Both the position numbers and the translations under genes were made by a program. DNA of 64,000 bases from GCA-002726655 sp046582185. Its GTDB lineage: Bacteria; Pseudomonadota; Gammaproteobacteria; Pseudomonadales; Azotimanducaceae. The stretch covers positions 151,155-215,154 of the forward strand of contig JAYGEX010000025.1 in NCBI GenBank assembly GCA_046582185.1, in the 5' to 3' direction. A model generated the notes under the pieces. That model was not told the origin of the DNA. It saw only the letters and a program-made list of their open reading frames with translations, and did not search any database. Within the stretch, counting starts at the first letter, position 1. The number at the start of each line of letters is the position of its first letter. Below are positions 8,532 through 16,852 of the stretch, in pieces.

Positions 8532-9710
8532 ATGAAAACGATTAAAGCGATCGAAGGCTATCAAAACGAAATGACTGCCTGGCGAAGAGATATTCACGCG
8601 CACCCGGAAATAGCATTTGAGGAGCACCGAACAGCCAGAATAGTAGCCGAGAAACTTGAGAGTTTTGGACTTGAGGTCGAAACGGGGATTGCCGGAACTG
8701 GCGTTGTTGGTACCTTAAAAAAAGGGCGAGGAAACCGGGCTATCGGCCTGCGGGCTGACCTGGATGCGCTACTGATTCACGAGACCAATGAGTTTGAACA
8801 TAAGTCAAAGGAAGACGGCAAGATGCATGCCTGTGGCCATGATGGTCATACAACCATGCTGCTGGGAGCGGCGAAATACCTGGCAGAGAGTGGCGACTTT
8901 GAAGGCACGGTAAACTTTATCTTCCAGCCGGCAGAGGAAAATGAAGGCGGCGGAAGAGCCATGATTGAAGCAGGCCTGTTTGAAAAATACCCAGTTGAAT
9001 CTGTTTACGGCATGCATAATATTCCTGGAATGGCAGTTGGTACCTTCGCGATAAAGTCCGGCCCTATGATGGCGGCCTACGACATGTTCAAGCTCAAGAT
9101 AACAGGCCGTGGTGGTCATGCTGCTATGCCTCATCTCTCGATTGACCCTATCGTTATCGGCACAAAGATCGTGGAGGCATATCAGTCAATTATCAGCCGG
9201 TTTACCGATCCCCAGGAGCCTGTGGTTCTCAGCGTTACCCAATTTCATGCGGGCGATGCCTATAACGTCATTCCTAACGAGGTAGATATTAGCGGCTGTA
9301 CTCGTAGCTTTTCCCCCAAGGTTCAGGAACGACTCGAGCAACAAATGGCTCATATGGCCACCCATATCTGTAACGCTTATGGTGCCACTTGTGAATTTAC
9401 CTACGAACGCCGATATCCGCCTACCATTAATTCAGAGCTGGAATCAGAAGTTGCCGGGCAAGTTGCAACCGATATCGTAGGTGCTGAGCGAGTGAACTTA
9501 AATCCCAAACCAACCATGGGCTCCGAAGACTTTGCATTCATGCTGATGGAAAAACCTGGCAGCTATATCTGGATCGGAAACGGGGACGGCGAAGGATCAT
9601 GCATGGTGCACAATCCCGGATACGATTTTAACGACGAAATTCTGCCCATCGGCGCCAGCTACTGGGTCAAGATGGTAGAGAAAATCCTACCCCCCATTCA
9701 AGGGTCGTAA
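8532..9710 (+). CDS. M20 family amidohydrolase (hippurate hydrolase-like)
   Basis: About 392 residues of the M20D metallo-aminohydrolase family. Features in order: WRRDIHAHPEIAFEE, GLRADLDALLI, the metal motif KMHACGHDGHTTMLL, FQPAEENEGGGRAMI, YGMHNIPGMAVG, the dimerisation lid around GRGGHAAMPH, and a final MVHNPGYDFND with a metal-binding His. The Cys of ACGHDGH is the usual M20D metal ligand. Such enzymes cleave N-acyl amino acids, hippurate or IAA conjugates. A TTG at 8511 would add seven residues; ATG 8532 is preferred. The CMD-like gene follows after 39 bases, probably in one transcript. Confidence 0.9.
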   Translation: MKTIKAIEGYQNEMTAWRRDIHAHPEIAFEEHRTARIVAEKLESFGLEVETGIAGTGVVGTLKKGRGNRAIGLRADLDALLIHETNEFEHKSKEDGKMHACGHDGHTTMLLGAAKYLAESGDFEGTVNFIFQPAEENEGGGRAMIEAGLFEKYPVESVYGMHNIPGMAVGTFAIKSGPMMAAYDMFKLKITGRGGHAAMPHLSIDPIVIGTKIVEAYQSIISRFTDPQEPVVLSVTQFHAGDAYNVIPNEVDISGCTRSFSPKVQERLEQQMAHMATHICNAYGATCEFTYERRYPPTINSELESEVAGQVATDIVGAERVNLNPKPTMGSEDFAFMLMEKPGSYIWIGNGDGEGSCMVHNPGYDFNDEILPIGASYWVKMVEKILPPIQGS

Positions 9711-9749
9711 ACAAAGGTTCAAATTCATTAAGCAACTTAGGACTACGAT

Positions 9750-10298
9750 ATGAGAGTAGATACGCCACGAATTAATCCATTACATGAAGATGATTGGTCG
9801 GAAGATAAAAAAACCGCCCTTGGGCAACAAAAGATTCGCGGTAATGTTGCCAATATTTTTCGAACCCTGGCCAACCATGAGCAACTGGCAAAGCGCTGGA
9901 TGGTTTTCGCTAATCACATCCTCTTTAAGTCGAGCCTCTCTGGTCGCGATCGTGAAATTGTCATTCTCAGGATCGGTTGGTTATGTAAGGCTGAATACGA
10001 ATGGGGCCAGCATGTCATTATCGGAAAGCGCGAAGGACTTAGCGATGAGGAAATCGCCGCGATCAAGGAAGGAGCCTCTGCTTCGCTCTGGTCCGAGCAT
10101 GAAAGTCTGTTAATAAAGGCCACAGATGAATTACACGGGGACGCGTTTGTATCCGAAGAGACCTGGGTAGGCCTAAGCAAGACCTACTCGGATCAGCAAA
10201 TGATGGACATGGTATTCACCTGTGGGCAGTACAACATGGTATCTATGGCGCTGAACTCCTTCGGCGTTCAGCTGGACGATGATATCAAGGGGTTTTAG
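9750..10298 (+). CDS. Carboxymuconolactone decarboxylase/AhpD-fold protein
   Basis: A 182-residue helical protein of the CMD family. IFRTLANHEQLAKRW, SGRDREIVILRIGWLC, YEWGQHVIIG and EGLSDEEIAAI are family marks. The EWxxH part of the active-site region is present, but only one Cys (in GWLCKAEYEW) is seen, so the AhpD CxxC disulfide site is absent and peroxidase activity is unlikely. The function in this subgroup is not known. It starts at ATG 9750 behind AGGA. A run of eight C lies just after the stop. Confidence 0.85.
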   Translation: MRVDTPRINPLHEDDWSEDKKTALGQQKIRGNVANIFRTLANHEQLAKRWMVFANHILFKSSLSGRDREIVILRIGWLCKAEYEWGQHVIIGKREGLSDEEIAAIKEGASASLWSEHESLLIKATDELHGDAFVSEETWVGLSKTYSDQQMMDMVFTCGQYNMVSMALNSFGVQLDDDIKGF

Positions 10299-10332
10299 GC
10301 CCCCCCCTTCCCAGCCATGCTTGCTCAATGTT

Positions 10333-11394
10333 TTAAACATCATCGAGGATAACGGACTTATCAATTTGCGCCCAGGCGGTTTTTGCCATGTTCATTGCGC
10401 CTGCGCCCGCCGCAACGGCACGTTCACTGGCAGCGGTACCATCAAGTACACGCTTGGCAATGCCTTGTAAAATGGCAGCCAGCTTAAACATATTAAAGGC
10501 CAGATAATAATCCCAGTTATCAATTCCGCTACGACCGGTGCGCTTACAATACGCTTCAACATAGGCCTCTTCGCTGGGAATTCCGAGGGCCGCTAGATCC
10601 GCACCGCGCAAGGCATCGCGATAGGGGCGGCAAAGATAGGCGAAGTCAGACAGAGGACTGCCTAGAGTGCTTAGTTCCCAATCGAGTATGCCAATGACTT
10701 CATTTCGTTCTGCGTGCATCATCATATTCGCGATCTGGGGATCTCCATGGACGATCGTGCATGAATCGTCATCGGGGATATTCTTTGGCAGATATTCAAT
10801 GAGATTATCCATATAAGGATTGTCTTCTGTCTTGGTGTACTCATATTGCCCACCCCAACGACTGAGCTGCCGTTGCAGATAATCTGAATGCTTACCGTAA
10901 TCAGACAATCCAACTGCAGTGAAATCCACATTGTGCAATCTTGCAATCGCGTCGTTGGCTGAATCCCAAAACTCGCCGCGCTCCCGGGGGGCATATGGGC
11001 CCGCGGTTGCATCCCAGATCACTCTCCCATCGAGATACTCCATGACGTAAAACCAGGTGCCAACGACAGAATCGTCGGTACACATTGCATAGGTTTTCGC
11101 GGTGGGGACATCGGCATCCTGAAGCGCTGTGAGGATACGATATTCCCGGTCAACGGCATGGGCAGACTTTAAAAGTTCTCCCGGTGGCTTGCGCCGCATC
11201 ACATAACTCTGTCCATTCGCCGTCAACATATATGTCGGGTTTGACTGCCCACCAGCAAATTCTTCAACACTAAGCTCGCCGCTGAAACCTTTAACATTTT
11301 CTTCCATATAGGATTGCAATGCATTCACATCAAACTGATGTCGTTCCTGAACAGCGATGGTGCCTACATTGTCTTCGGCTTTAAAATCGGTCAT
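10333..11394 (-). CDS. ACAD10-type phosphotransferase (APH fold)
   Basis: About 353 residues of the aminoglycoside-phosphotransferase/choline-kinase fold. Marks are FAGGQSNPTYML with RRKPPGELLKSAHAVDREY (glycine loop and lysine region), the catalytic loop TIVHGDPQIANMMM, and the metal motif GILDWELSTLGSPLSDFAY. The DWELSTLG signature is typical of homologues of the kinase domain of mammalian ACAD10, often found beside acyl-CoA dehydrogenase genes and proposed to phosphorylate hydroxy-acyl substrates. The frame stays open to 11649, but a strong GGAGGG at 6 bases before ATG 11394 fixes the start. Confidence 0.9.
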   Translation of the reverse strand: MTDFKAEDNVGTIAVQERHQFDVNALQSYMEENVKGFSGELSVEEFAGGQSNPTYMLTANGQSYVMRRKPPGELLKSAHAVDREYRILTALQDADVPTAKTYAMCTDDSVVGTWFYVMEYLDGRVIWDATAGPYAPRERGEFWDSANDAIARLHNVDFTAVGLSDYGKHSDYLQRQLSRWGGQYEYTKTEDNPYMDNLIEYLPKNIPDDDSCTIVHGDPQIANMMMHAERNEVIGILDWELSTLGSPLSDFAYLCRPYRDALRGADLAALGIPSEEAYVEAYCKRTGRSGIDNWDYYLAFNMFKLAAILQGIAKRVLDGTAASERAVAAGAGAMNMAKTAWAQIDKSVILDDV

Positions 11395-11532
11395 TAGACC
11401 CTCCAATAGAGGACACAAACTTGGGTTGAAGAGAAAGGTTGAAAAGAAGGAGTGCAAAGTTAACAGCTTCACTTCTCTGGTGCCAGCCTTGACCTGACAT
11501 AAAATTCTCGTGTAATCCGCATGTTCAGGCGT

Positions 11533-11650
11533 GGTGTTCCCTTGCCGCACCGGCGTAAACCCATGCATGGGGCCTGAGGCTGCGCGCCCCGCTCTGGACA
11601 TCCTGTCCTCATGTCGGGACGCGCAGTCCTGCTGCAAGGGAAGTAACACC
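11533..11650. repeat. Composite palindromic element upstream of phosphotransferase gene
   Basis: Outer arms GGTGTTCCCTTGC and its counterpart GCAAGGGAAGTAACACC enclose a second inverted pair: GGCTGCGCG with CTCTGGACA facing TGTCCTCATGT with CGCGCAGTCC. The left arm also contains a perfect CCCATGCATGGG palindrome. The region could fold into a roughly 118-base hairpin. It sits in the 420-base gap between divergent genes and overlaps a MITE fragment at its right end, so it may be a degenerate or nested insertion. It codes for nothing recognisable. Confidence 0.5.
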
Positions 11651-11685
11651 CGCGGTTTTCAATTACGCACAGAACTACTTTATTG
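11636..11685 (+). mobile_element. MITE-like element, fragment F
   Basis: About 50 bases match the right half of the MITE family: GGGAAGTAACACC, then CGGTTTTCA and a diverged end near ACAGAACTAC. The left half of the element is missing, so this is a truncated copy at the edge of the palindromic element. It lies about 130 bases upstream of the MFS transporter start. Confidence 0.55.
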
Positions 11686-11813
11686 GGCCATTTAGAACCG
11701 GGCTCAATTCAGATTGTTGCTGACGGCTAGCACTCATCTGATGTTTCTATTACAGTAGGTCACAACAGCAGACAATTGCATAACGGCCTACAACACTAAT
11801 ACTAAGGGACTTG

Positions 11814-13490
11814 ATGAGCGAGAACACTATTGATAGCAGGTCAGAAAGCAGATCAGATAGCAATTCCGAAGCTGGAAATATAATTAATCCCGAGAGTAAC
11901 AACGATACTGGTGGCAATGAGGAAATTGGTGGTCGTTATTCCAAGTATGTCCTCGGTGTTCTGGTCATTGTCTATATCTTTAATTTCATTGACAGGCAAA
12001 TCCTGTCAATCCTTGCCGAAGATATCAAAGCCGATTTAGGTATTACCGATGCGGAAATCGGATTTCTCTACGGCACCGCCTTCGCCGTTTTCTATGCGGT
12101 CTTTGGAATTCCACTAGGTCGTTTAGCAGATACCTGGGTCAGGAAAAGTCTTATCTCCATTGGCCTGATGTTCTGGAGTGTGATGACCGCCTTGTCTGGC
12201 ACTGCACGTAGCTTCGGCATGTTAGCGGGCTACCGAATTGGCGTCGGTATCGGCGAAGCAAGCGCAACGCCTGCCGCCTTCTCCATGTTATCTGACTACT
12301 TCCCACCGAAGCTGCGCACCACCGCCCTCGCCGTATATTCAAGCGGCGTATACATTGGCGGAGGCATTGGTATATTTCTCGGCGGCGTAATTTTAGATTC
12401 CTGGTCTACACTTTATCCTGATACCAGCCTCGCACCCATGCAGTTAAAGGGCTGGCATGTAGCGTTCTTTATAGTTGGCTTACCCGGCCTATTAATGGCG
12501 CTATGGGTATGGACGCTTAAGGAGCCAATGCGAGGGCAGAGTGAGGGAATCATCACGCCCCCACACCCTCATCCATTCAGAGAAGCATGGATGGAATTAA
12601 GCGCCATCTTGCCGATCGTTCACTTTTATCGTCTCGTTTCATTGGGCTCCGGTGCCAAAGGCGTGATCATCAACATGATCATGGGTATGAGCATTGCGGC
12701 CCTCGCCTATTTCCTATATCTGCAAACCGGTACTGCAGCGCAGTGGGTCGCGCTGGGCATCGGCGTTTATGCAGCCTGTTGTTGGGCTCAATCTCTTGCC
12801 CTTCGTGACTACGCAACCTATTCCATGATATTCAGATGTAAATCAATCATGTTCTCTGCGATCGCATTCCCCTGCATGGCCTTTGTCACCTATGGACTCG
12901 GCTTCTGGGGGCCCCCATTCTTTCAACGGGTTCACGGCGTCAGCGCCTCCGAGGCGGGCATGATATTGGGAATGTCATCTGCTATCGGCGGATGGGCAGG
13001 AGTCACCATTGGCGGCATCGTCGCAGATAAATTGCGTGAAAGAAACGTCAGGGCCAAGTTATATGTCGGCGTTGCTTCAGTCGTCTTATCTGTGCCTTCA
13101 GCAATCGGATTTATTCTAAGTGACGACGTAACGACCGCTTACGTGTTCAACTTCCTGTTTTCGTTAACATCACCATTGTGGGTTGGACCGGCTGCAGCAA
13201 CCATTAACGATCTCGTCATGCCACGCATGAGAGCGATCGCTTCAGCGTTTTACATCATGATGGTCACTTTTATAGGATTAGCACTTGGCCCCTACACCAT
13301 GGGCCAAATTAGCGACGCTCTAAATAACAGCGGGCAATCCAGCGCCGACGCACTTACGACAGGTATGTTATGGGGTGTCTCTGCCTATGTCATGGCGCTT
13401 ATCATGTTGATGCTGGCCATTGCCAATATTGCAAAAGATCAGGGCTCACGCCTTGATAGAGCGAGAGCACTTGGGGAAAATGTCGACTAG
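11814..13490 (+). CDS. Spinster-type MFS transporter
   Basis: About 558 residues with 12 predicted membrane segments after an acidic, Ser/Asn-rich 45-residue N-terminal tail. FNFIDRQILSILAEDIKADLG is cut by the family pattern FIDRQ; GRLADTWVRKSLI is the MFS loop-2/3 motif A, and GIGEASATPAAFSMLSDYF is the spinster/HpcC-like motif. Members export or import sphingoid, aromatic or carboxylic compounds; the substrate is unknown here. ATG 11814 follows AAGGGAC by about 4 bases; the TTG three bases earlier is less likely. Its TAG stop is part of the left end of the hairpin element at 13487. Confidence 0.88.
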   Translation: MSENTIDSRSESRSDSNSEAGNIINPESNNDTGGNEEIGGRYSKYVLGVLVIVYIFNFIDRQILSILAEDIKADLGITDAEIGFLYGTAFAVFYAVFGIPLGRLADTWVRKSLISIGLMFWSVMTALSGTARSFGMLAGYRIGVGIGEASATPAAFSMLSDYFPPKLRTTALAVYSSGVYIGGGIGIFLGGVILDSWSTLYPDTSLAPMQLKGWHVAFFIVGLPGLLMALWVWTLKEPMRGQSEGIITPPHPHPFREAWMELSAILPIVHFYRLVSLGSGAKGVIINMIMGMSIAALAYFLYLQTGTAAQWVALGIGVYAACCWAQSLALRDYATYSMIFRCKSIMFSAIAFPCMAFVTYGLGFWGPPFFQRVHGVSASEAGMILGMSSAIGGWAGVTIGGIVADKLRERNVRAKLYVGVASVVLSVPSAIGFILSDDVTTAYVFNFLFSLTSPLWVGPAAATINDLVMPRMRAIASAFYIMMVTFIGLALGPYTMGQISDALNNSGQSSADALTTGMLWGVSAYVMALIMLMLAIANIAKDQGSRLDRARALGENVD

Positions 13491-13651
13491 GAGCTTGACC
13501 AAGAATAGGAGCCGTAGCGAGGGCATGACTGATTGAGTCAGGTTTTTCCATAATTTGAGGAGAATATTGGACATATTTGACGAGAATTAGGGAAAACCTG
13601 GCCAATCAGGCTTGTCCGCAGTAGGTTCTCTATTCTCGGTCAAGCTCCTAG
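13487..13651. mobile_element. 165-bp full-length inverted repeat (MITE-like, second family)
   Basis: The ends CTAGGAGCTTGACC(A/G)AGAATAG face each other with one mismatch in 22. Further in, CTGATTGAGTCAGGTTTTTCC pairs with the complement of GGAAAACCTGGCCAATCAG, so roughly 75% of each 80-base arm is complementary. Both ends carry CTAG. It lies exactly between the convergent MFS and korB genes, 14 bases from the korB stop, and supplies the MFS stop codon. It could be a non-autonomous element or a very long bidirectional terminator hairpin. No second copy is visible in the window. Confidence 0.7.
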
Positions 13652-13665
13652 ACTACCCTTACCGC

Positions 13666-14685
13666 TTATTTCACCGTCCATGTGTGTCCGCTGTGTAAGA
13701 GCGCATGCAGGTCTGCCGATCCTGTCTTTTCACGAACAGCTGATCGCTGATCATAAACATCTGCATCAAACGGCTGGGTAGGATTGCAGTAAAGTACGCC
13801 AATGGGCTCTGGGAAATCCGGGAACTTAAGTTCCGCCAACATTTGAGCAAGCACTTTGTTGGTCTCATCATGGACCACCAAATCGGATTCTGAAATGCCG
13901 TTCTCACCAATAACCACAACTTCAAGTTGTAATAATTTTGCATTTAAGATCAGCCCCTTTTCACCGTCCGCACCGAAAGAGAGAGGCTTTCCATGTTCAA
14001 GTACCAACCTTGATTCCGCCGCATTCTTCTTGTCTTTGATGTAATCAAATATTCCATCGTTGTAAATTGGGCAGTTCTGATAGATCTCAACGAAGGACGC
14101 GCCGCGATTACTATGCGCCCGCTTGAGAACAGGATTCAAATGTTTAGCCTCTGTATCAATAGAACGGGCAACAAATCTCGCGCCGGCACCGAGGGCAAAT
14201 GTGCACGGACGAAGCGGCGTATCTAGCGAACCGTCCGGCGTCGATGGCGACTTCGTCCCTACTTGTGAAGTAGGCGAGTATTGTCCCTTGGTGAGTCCAT
14301 AAATCTCGTTATTGAACAACAGTATTTGTAGATCCACATTGCGCCTTAATACATGCAGCATGTGATTTCCACCGATGCTCAGACCATCTCCATCACCGGT
14401 GATCACCCAGACATCCAATTCAGGGTTTGCCAGCTTAACTCCGGTAGCAATTGAGGGTGCACGGCCGTGAATCGTGTGGAAGCCGTAAGTTTCAAGATAA
14501 TAGGGAAAGCGGGAAGAGCAACCGATCCCGGAGATGAACACCGTATTCTCTTTCGGCGTATCCAATTCCGGTAACAGCTTTTGAATAGTCTTCAAAATGG
14601 CATAGTCGCCGCAGCCAGGACACCAGCGCACTTCCTGATCAGACGTAAAATCTTTGAGGGTTAGAATTTTTATTGGTGCATTCAT
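13666..14685 (-). CDS. korB: 2-oxoacid:ferredoxin oxidoreductase, beta subunit
   Basis: A 339-residue TPP-binding subunit. C22 and C25 in RWCPGCGDY, and C56 in GIGCSSRFPYY, are the cluster-ligand cysteines of KorB-type subunits. GDGDGLSIGGNHMLHVLRRN with LLFNNEIYGLTKGQYSPTS forms the TPP/Mg site. With KorA it oxidatively decarboxylates 2-oxoglutarate (or a related 2-oxoacid) to the CoA thioester and reduces ferredoxin; the reverse is possible. The ATG overlaps the korA stop by one base (TAATG), indicating translational coupling. Two-subunit KorAB of this type occurs in many aerobic marine gammaproteobacteria. Confidence 0.93.
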   Translation of the reverse strand: MNAPIKILTLKDFTSDQEVRWCPGCGDYAILKTIQKLLPELDTPKENTVFISGIGCSSRFPYYLETYGFHTIHGRAPSIATGVKLANPELDVWVITGDGDGLSIGGNHMLHVLRRNVDLQILLFNNEIYGLTKGQYSPTSQVGTKSPSTPDGSLDTPLRPCTFALGAGARFVARSIDTEAKHLNPVLKRAHSNRGASFVEIYQNCPIYNDGIFDYIKDKKNAAESRLVLEHGKPLSFGADGEKGLILNAKLLQLEVVVIGENGISESDLVVHDETNKVLAQMLAELKFPDFPEPIGVLYCNPTQPFDADVYDQRSAVREKTGSADLHALLHSGHTWTVK

Positions 14686-16583
14686 TATTCTGTCTCTGTT
14701 CTTGCTTCGCTGGCGCCATCATCAAGGATTGCGTCAATGGCTTCCCCAATCTCGCGAATCTTGAAGGGTTGCCCATTCACCTTATTAAGTGGTTTAGCAT
14801 CAATCAGGAACTTGCTGCGAATGATCTCGACGAACTGACCGGTATTCATTTCCGGTACCAGTACCCTATCGTATGCTGCCAGTAACTCACCGAGGTTTGC
14901 CGGTAGAGGCCACATGTAGCGAACGTGAATATGAGCAACATCCTTGCCGGCCACTCTTGCTCTTCTCACCGCCTGAAAGATGGCACCGTATGTTGAACCC
15001 CAGCCAACTACCGCGAGCTTACCTTGTTTATCACCCAAAACGATGTCTTGCAGGGGTATGTGCTTGGCAATGCCATCTATTTTTGCCTTCCTGATATCAG
15101 TCATCTTCTGATGATTTTCCGAATCATAGGAGATATCACCAGTATGGTAGTCCCGTTCAATGCCACCTATCCGATGTTCCAGTCCCGGTGTTCCAGGCTT
15201 TGCCCACACTCTTGCAAGGGTATCAGGGTCGCGATTGGCAGGCCTGAATCCTTCAGGATTTGTTTCAAACTTTGCAGGGAAAGGCTCCAGCTGACTTGTC
15301 TCTGGCAACTTCCAGGGTTGTGACGCATTGGCCAGATATCCATCGCTGAGTATCATCACCGGCGTGGAAAATTGTGTTGCCAGTCGAATCGCCTCTATGG
15401 CGATATCGAAACAATCTACGGAAGTACAGGCGGCTATAACCACCAGCGGCGTATCGCCATGCCTGCCAAACAAGGCTTGATTCAAATCGGATTGCTCTGT
15501 CTTTGTTGGCATGCCGGTTGAAGGGCCGCCGCGCTGGGTATTGACAACAATAAGTGGTAATTCAATCGCGCACGCCAGAGCCATAGCCTCACCTTTCAAA
15601 GCAATGCCCGGTCCAGAGCTCGACGTTATGCCAAGGGAACCCGCAAACGATGAACCAATGGCAGCACAGACTGCAGCAATTTCATCTTCTGCCTGGAACG
15701 TTAAAACATCGAATTGCTTTTGGGCTGAAAGTGCGTGTAATAATCCCGATGCTGGTGTTATCGGATAGGAAGCGAACACAATAGGTAGCTCGGCCAGCTG
15801 GCCACCAGCAATTAATCCATAGGCAAGTGCTTCTGTGCCGGTAATGTTTCGATATGTACCTGGCTTCACTACTGCCGGAGGAACCCGGTAAATTTCGACG
15901 CCTGTGGGCAGTTCAGCGGTTTCTGCGTATGCGTGACCGGCATTTAGAGCAGCGATATTCGCGTCTGCTATATCAGGCTTGCTGGAGAATTTAGCCTTCA
16001 AACCTTCGACAGTGGATTGCCGATTCCTCTCAAAAAGCCACATAGTCAAGCCAAGCGTCCACATGTTCTTACAACGAACAGCGAACTTGTGAGACAGGCC
16101 GAAAGGTTTTACGGCTGCAACAACCTGTTTCGTTATGTCAATTGACATCAAGCGGTAGCCATCAAGCGAACCATCTTCCAGAGGATTACTTGTGTATCCT
16201 GCCCGAGTCAGATTTTTAGCGGTGAATGCACCCAGGTCCGCGATAATCAAACCACCGATCACCAGTTCCTTCAGGTTGGTCGTAAGTGCTGCAGGATTCA
16301 TGACCACCAATACGTCGACCTGATCGCCAGGTGTACTAATGTTTTCTGAACCAAAATAGATCTGGAAGGCGGAGACGCCAAAGGTTGCACCGGCGGGCGC
16401 ACGAATTTCCGCCGGGAAATCAGGAAATGTAGAAAGATCGTTACCAGAGATTGCCGTCGCCTCTGTGAAATTGTTACCTGTTAGCTGCATACCGTCACCG
16501 GAATCACCGGCAAAGCGGATCACGACATCAGTCAGTAGTTTAACTGTTCTCTCAACGCCTGATGTTTCTTCAACCACTGACAT
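14685..16583 (-). CDS. korA: 2-oxoacid:acceptor oxidoreductase, alpha subunit
   Basis: About 632 residues made of an N-terminal gamma domain (FAGDSGDGMQLTGNNF, DFPAEIRAPAG) fused to the alpha pyrimidine-binding domain (YPITPASGLLHAL, FQAEDEIAAVCAAIGSSFAG, TSSSGPGIALKGEA, NTQRGGPSTGMPTKTEQSDL) and a transketolase-C-like end. This fusion is the KorA layout that pairs with KorB. The frame is open to GTG 16625. ATG 16583 matches usual family starts, but a perfect AAGGGAGGTG about 8 bases before a TTG (codon 4 of the long frame) is an alternative start signal. korA is the first gene of the korAB operon. Confidence 0.93.
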   Translation of the reverse strand: MSVVEETSGVERTVKLLTDVVIRFAGDSGDGMQLTGNNFTEATAISGNDLSTFPDFPAEIRAPAGATFGVSAFQIYFGSENISTPGDQVDVLVVMNPAALTTNLKELVIGGLIIADLGAFTAKNLTRAGYTSNPLEDGSLDGYRLMSIDITKQVVAAVKPFGLSHKFAVRCKNMWTLGLTMWLFERNRQSTVEGLKAKFSSKPDIADANIAALNAGHAYAETAELPTGVEIYRVPPAVVKPGTYRNITGTEALAYGLIAGGQLAELPIVFASYPITPASGLLHALSAQKQFDVLTFQAEDEIAAVCAAIGSSFAGSLGITSSSGPGIALKGEAMALACAIELPLIVVNTQRGGPSTGMPTKTEQSDLNQALFGRHGDTPLVVIAACTSVDCFDIAIEAIRLATQFSTPVMILSDGYLANASQPWKLPETSQLEPFPAKFETNPEGFRPANRDPDTLARVWAKPGTPGLEHRIGGIERDYHTGDISYDSENHQKMTDIRKAKIDGIAKHIPLQDIVLGDKQGKLAVVGWGSTYGAIFQAVRRARVAGKDVAHIHVRYMWPLPANLGELLAAYDRVLVPEMNTGQFVEIIRSKFLIDAKPLNKVNGQPFKIREIGEAIDAILDDGASEARTETE

Positions 16584-16625
16584 AGCTATACGAGCCCTCT
16601 TATATTGTTCCAGCAACCCCATCAC

Positions 16626-16852
16626 CTCCCTTTCTTACGGGAAGATTAAGCGATCCGGGTATAGTGACCACAACCTTGGTGGGGACTAATGTCGGATCTT
16701 TCCATTAAACGATTTTTAAGATCCGGGTTGCAAACCTGAGGCCGCATTTTAGCGGAACATGCAAGCATAAAACAAACTGCTCTTATGCCGAATAATACTT
16801 AACTTAAGCCTTGAACCAGGCATTTGAAGCAATCTGCCAAAAGAATAGTTTG
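16626..16852. other. Intergenic region upstream of korA
   Basis: A 227-base gap between the korA start and the 3' end of the broken FHA gene. It should contain the korAB promoter, but I cannot place -35/-10 boxes with confidence. No hairpin, repeat or RNA gene stands out. Confidence 0.4.

Noticed and set aside
10299..10306. Run of eight C after the CMD gene
   Set aside because: Single homopolymer in an intergenic region with no gene whose frame it could switch.
11395..11649. N-terminal extension of the phosphotransferase gene to 11649
   Set aside because: The extra 85 residues lie in the palindromic/MITE region and do not resemble the family; a strong GGAGGG ribosome site marks ATG 11394.
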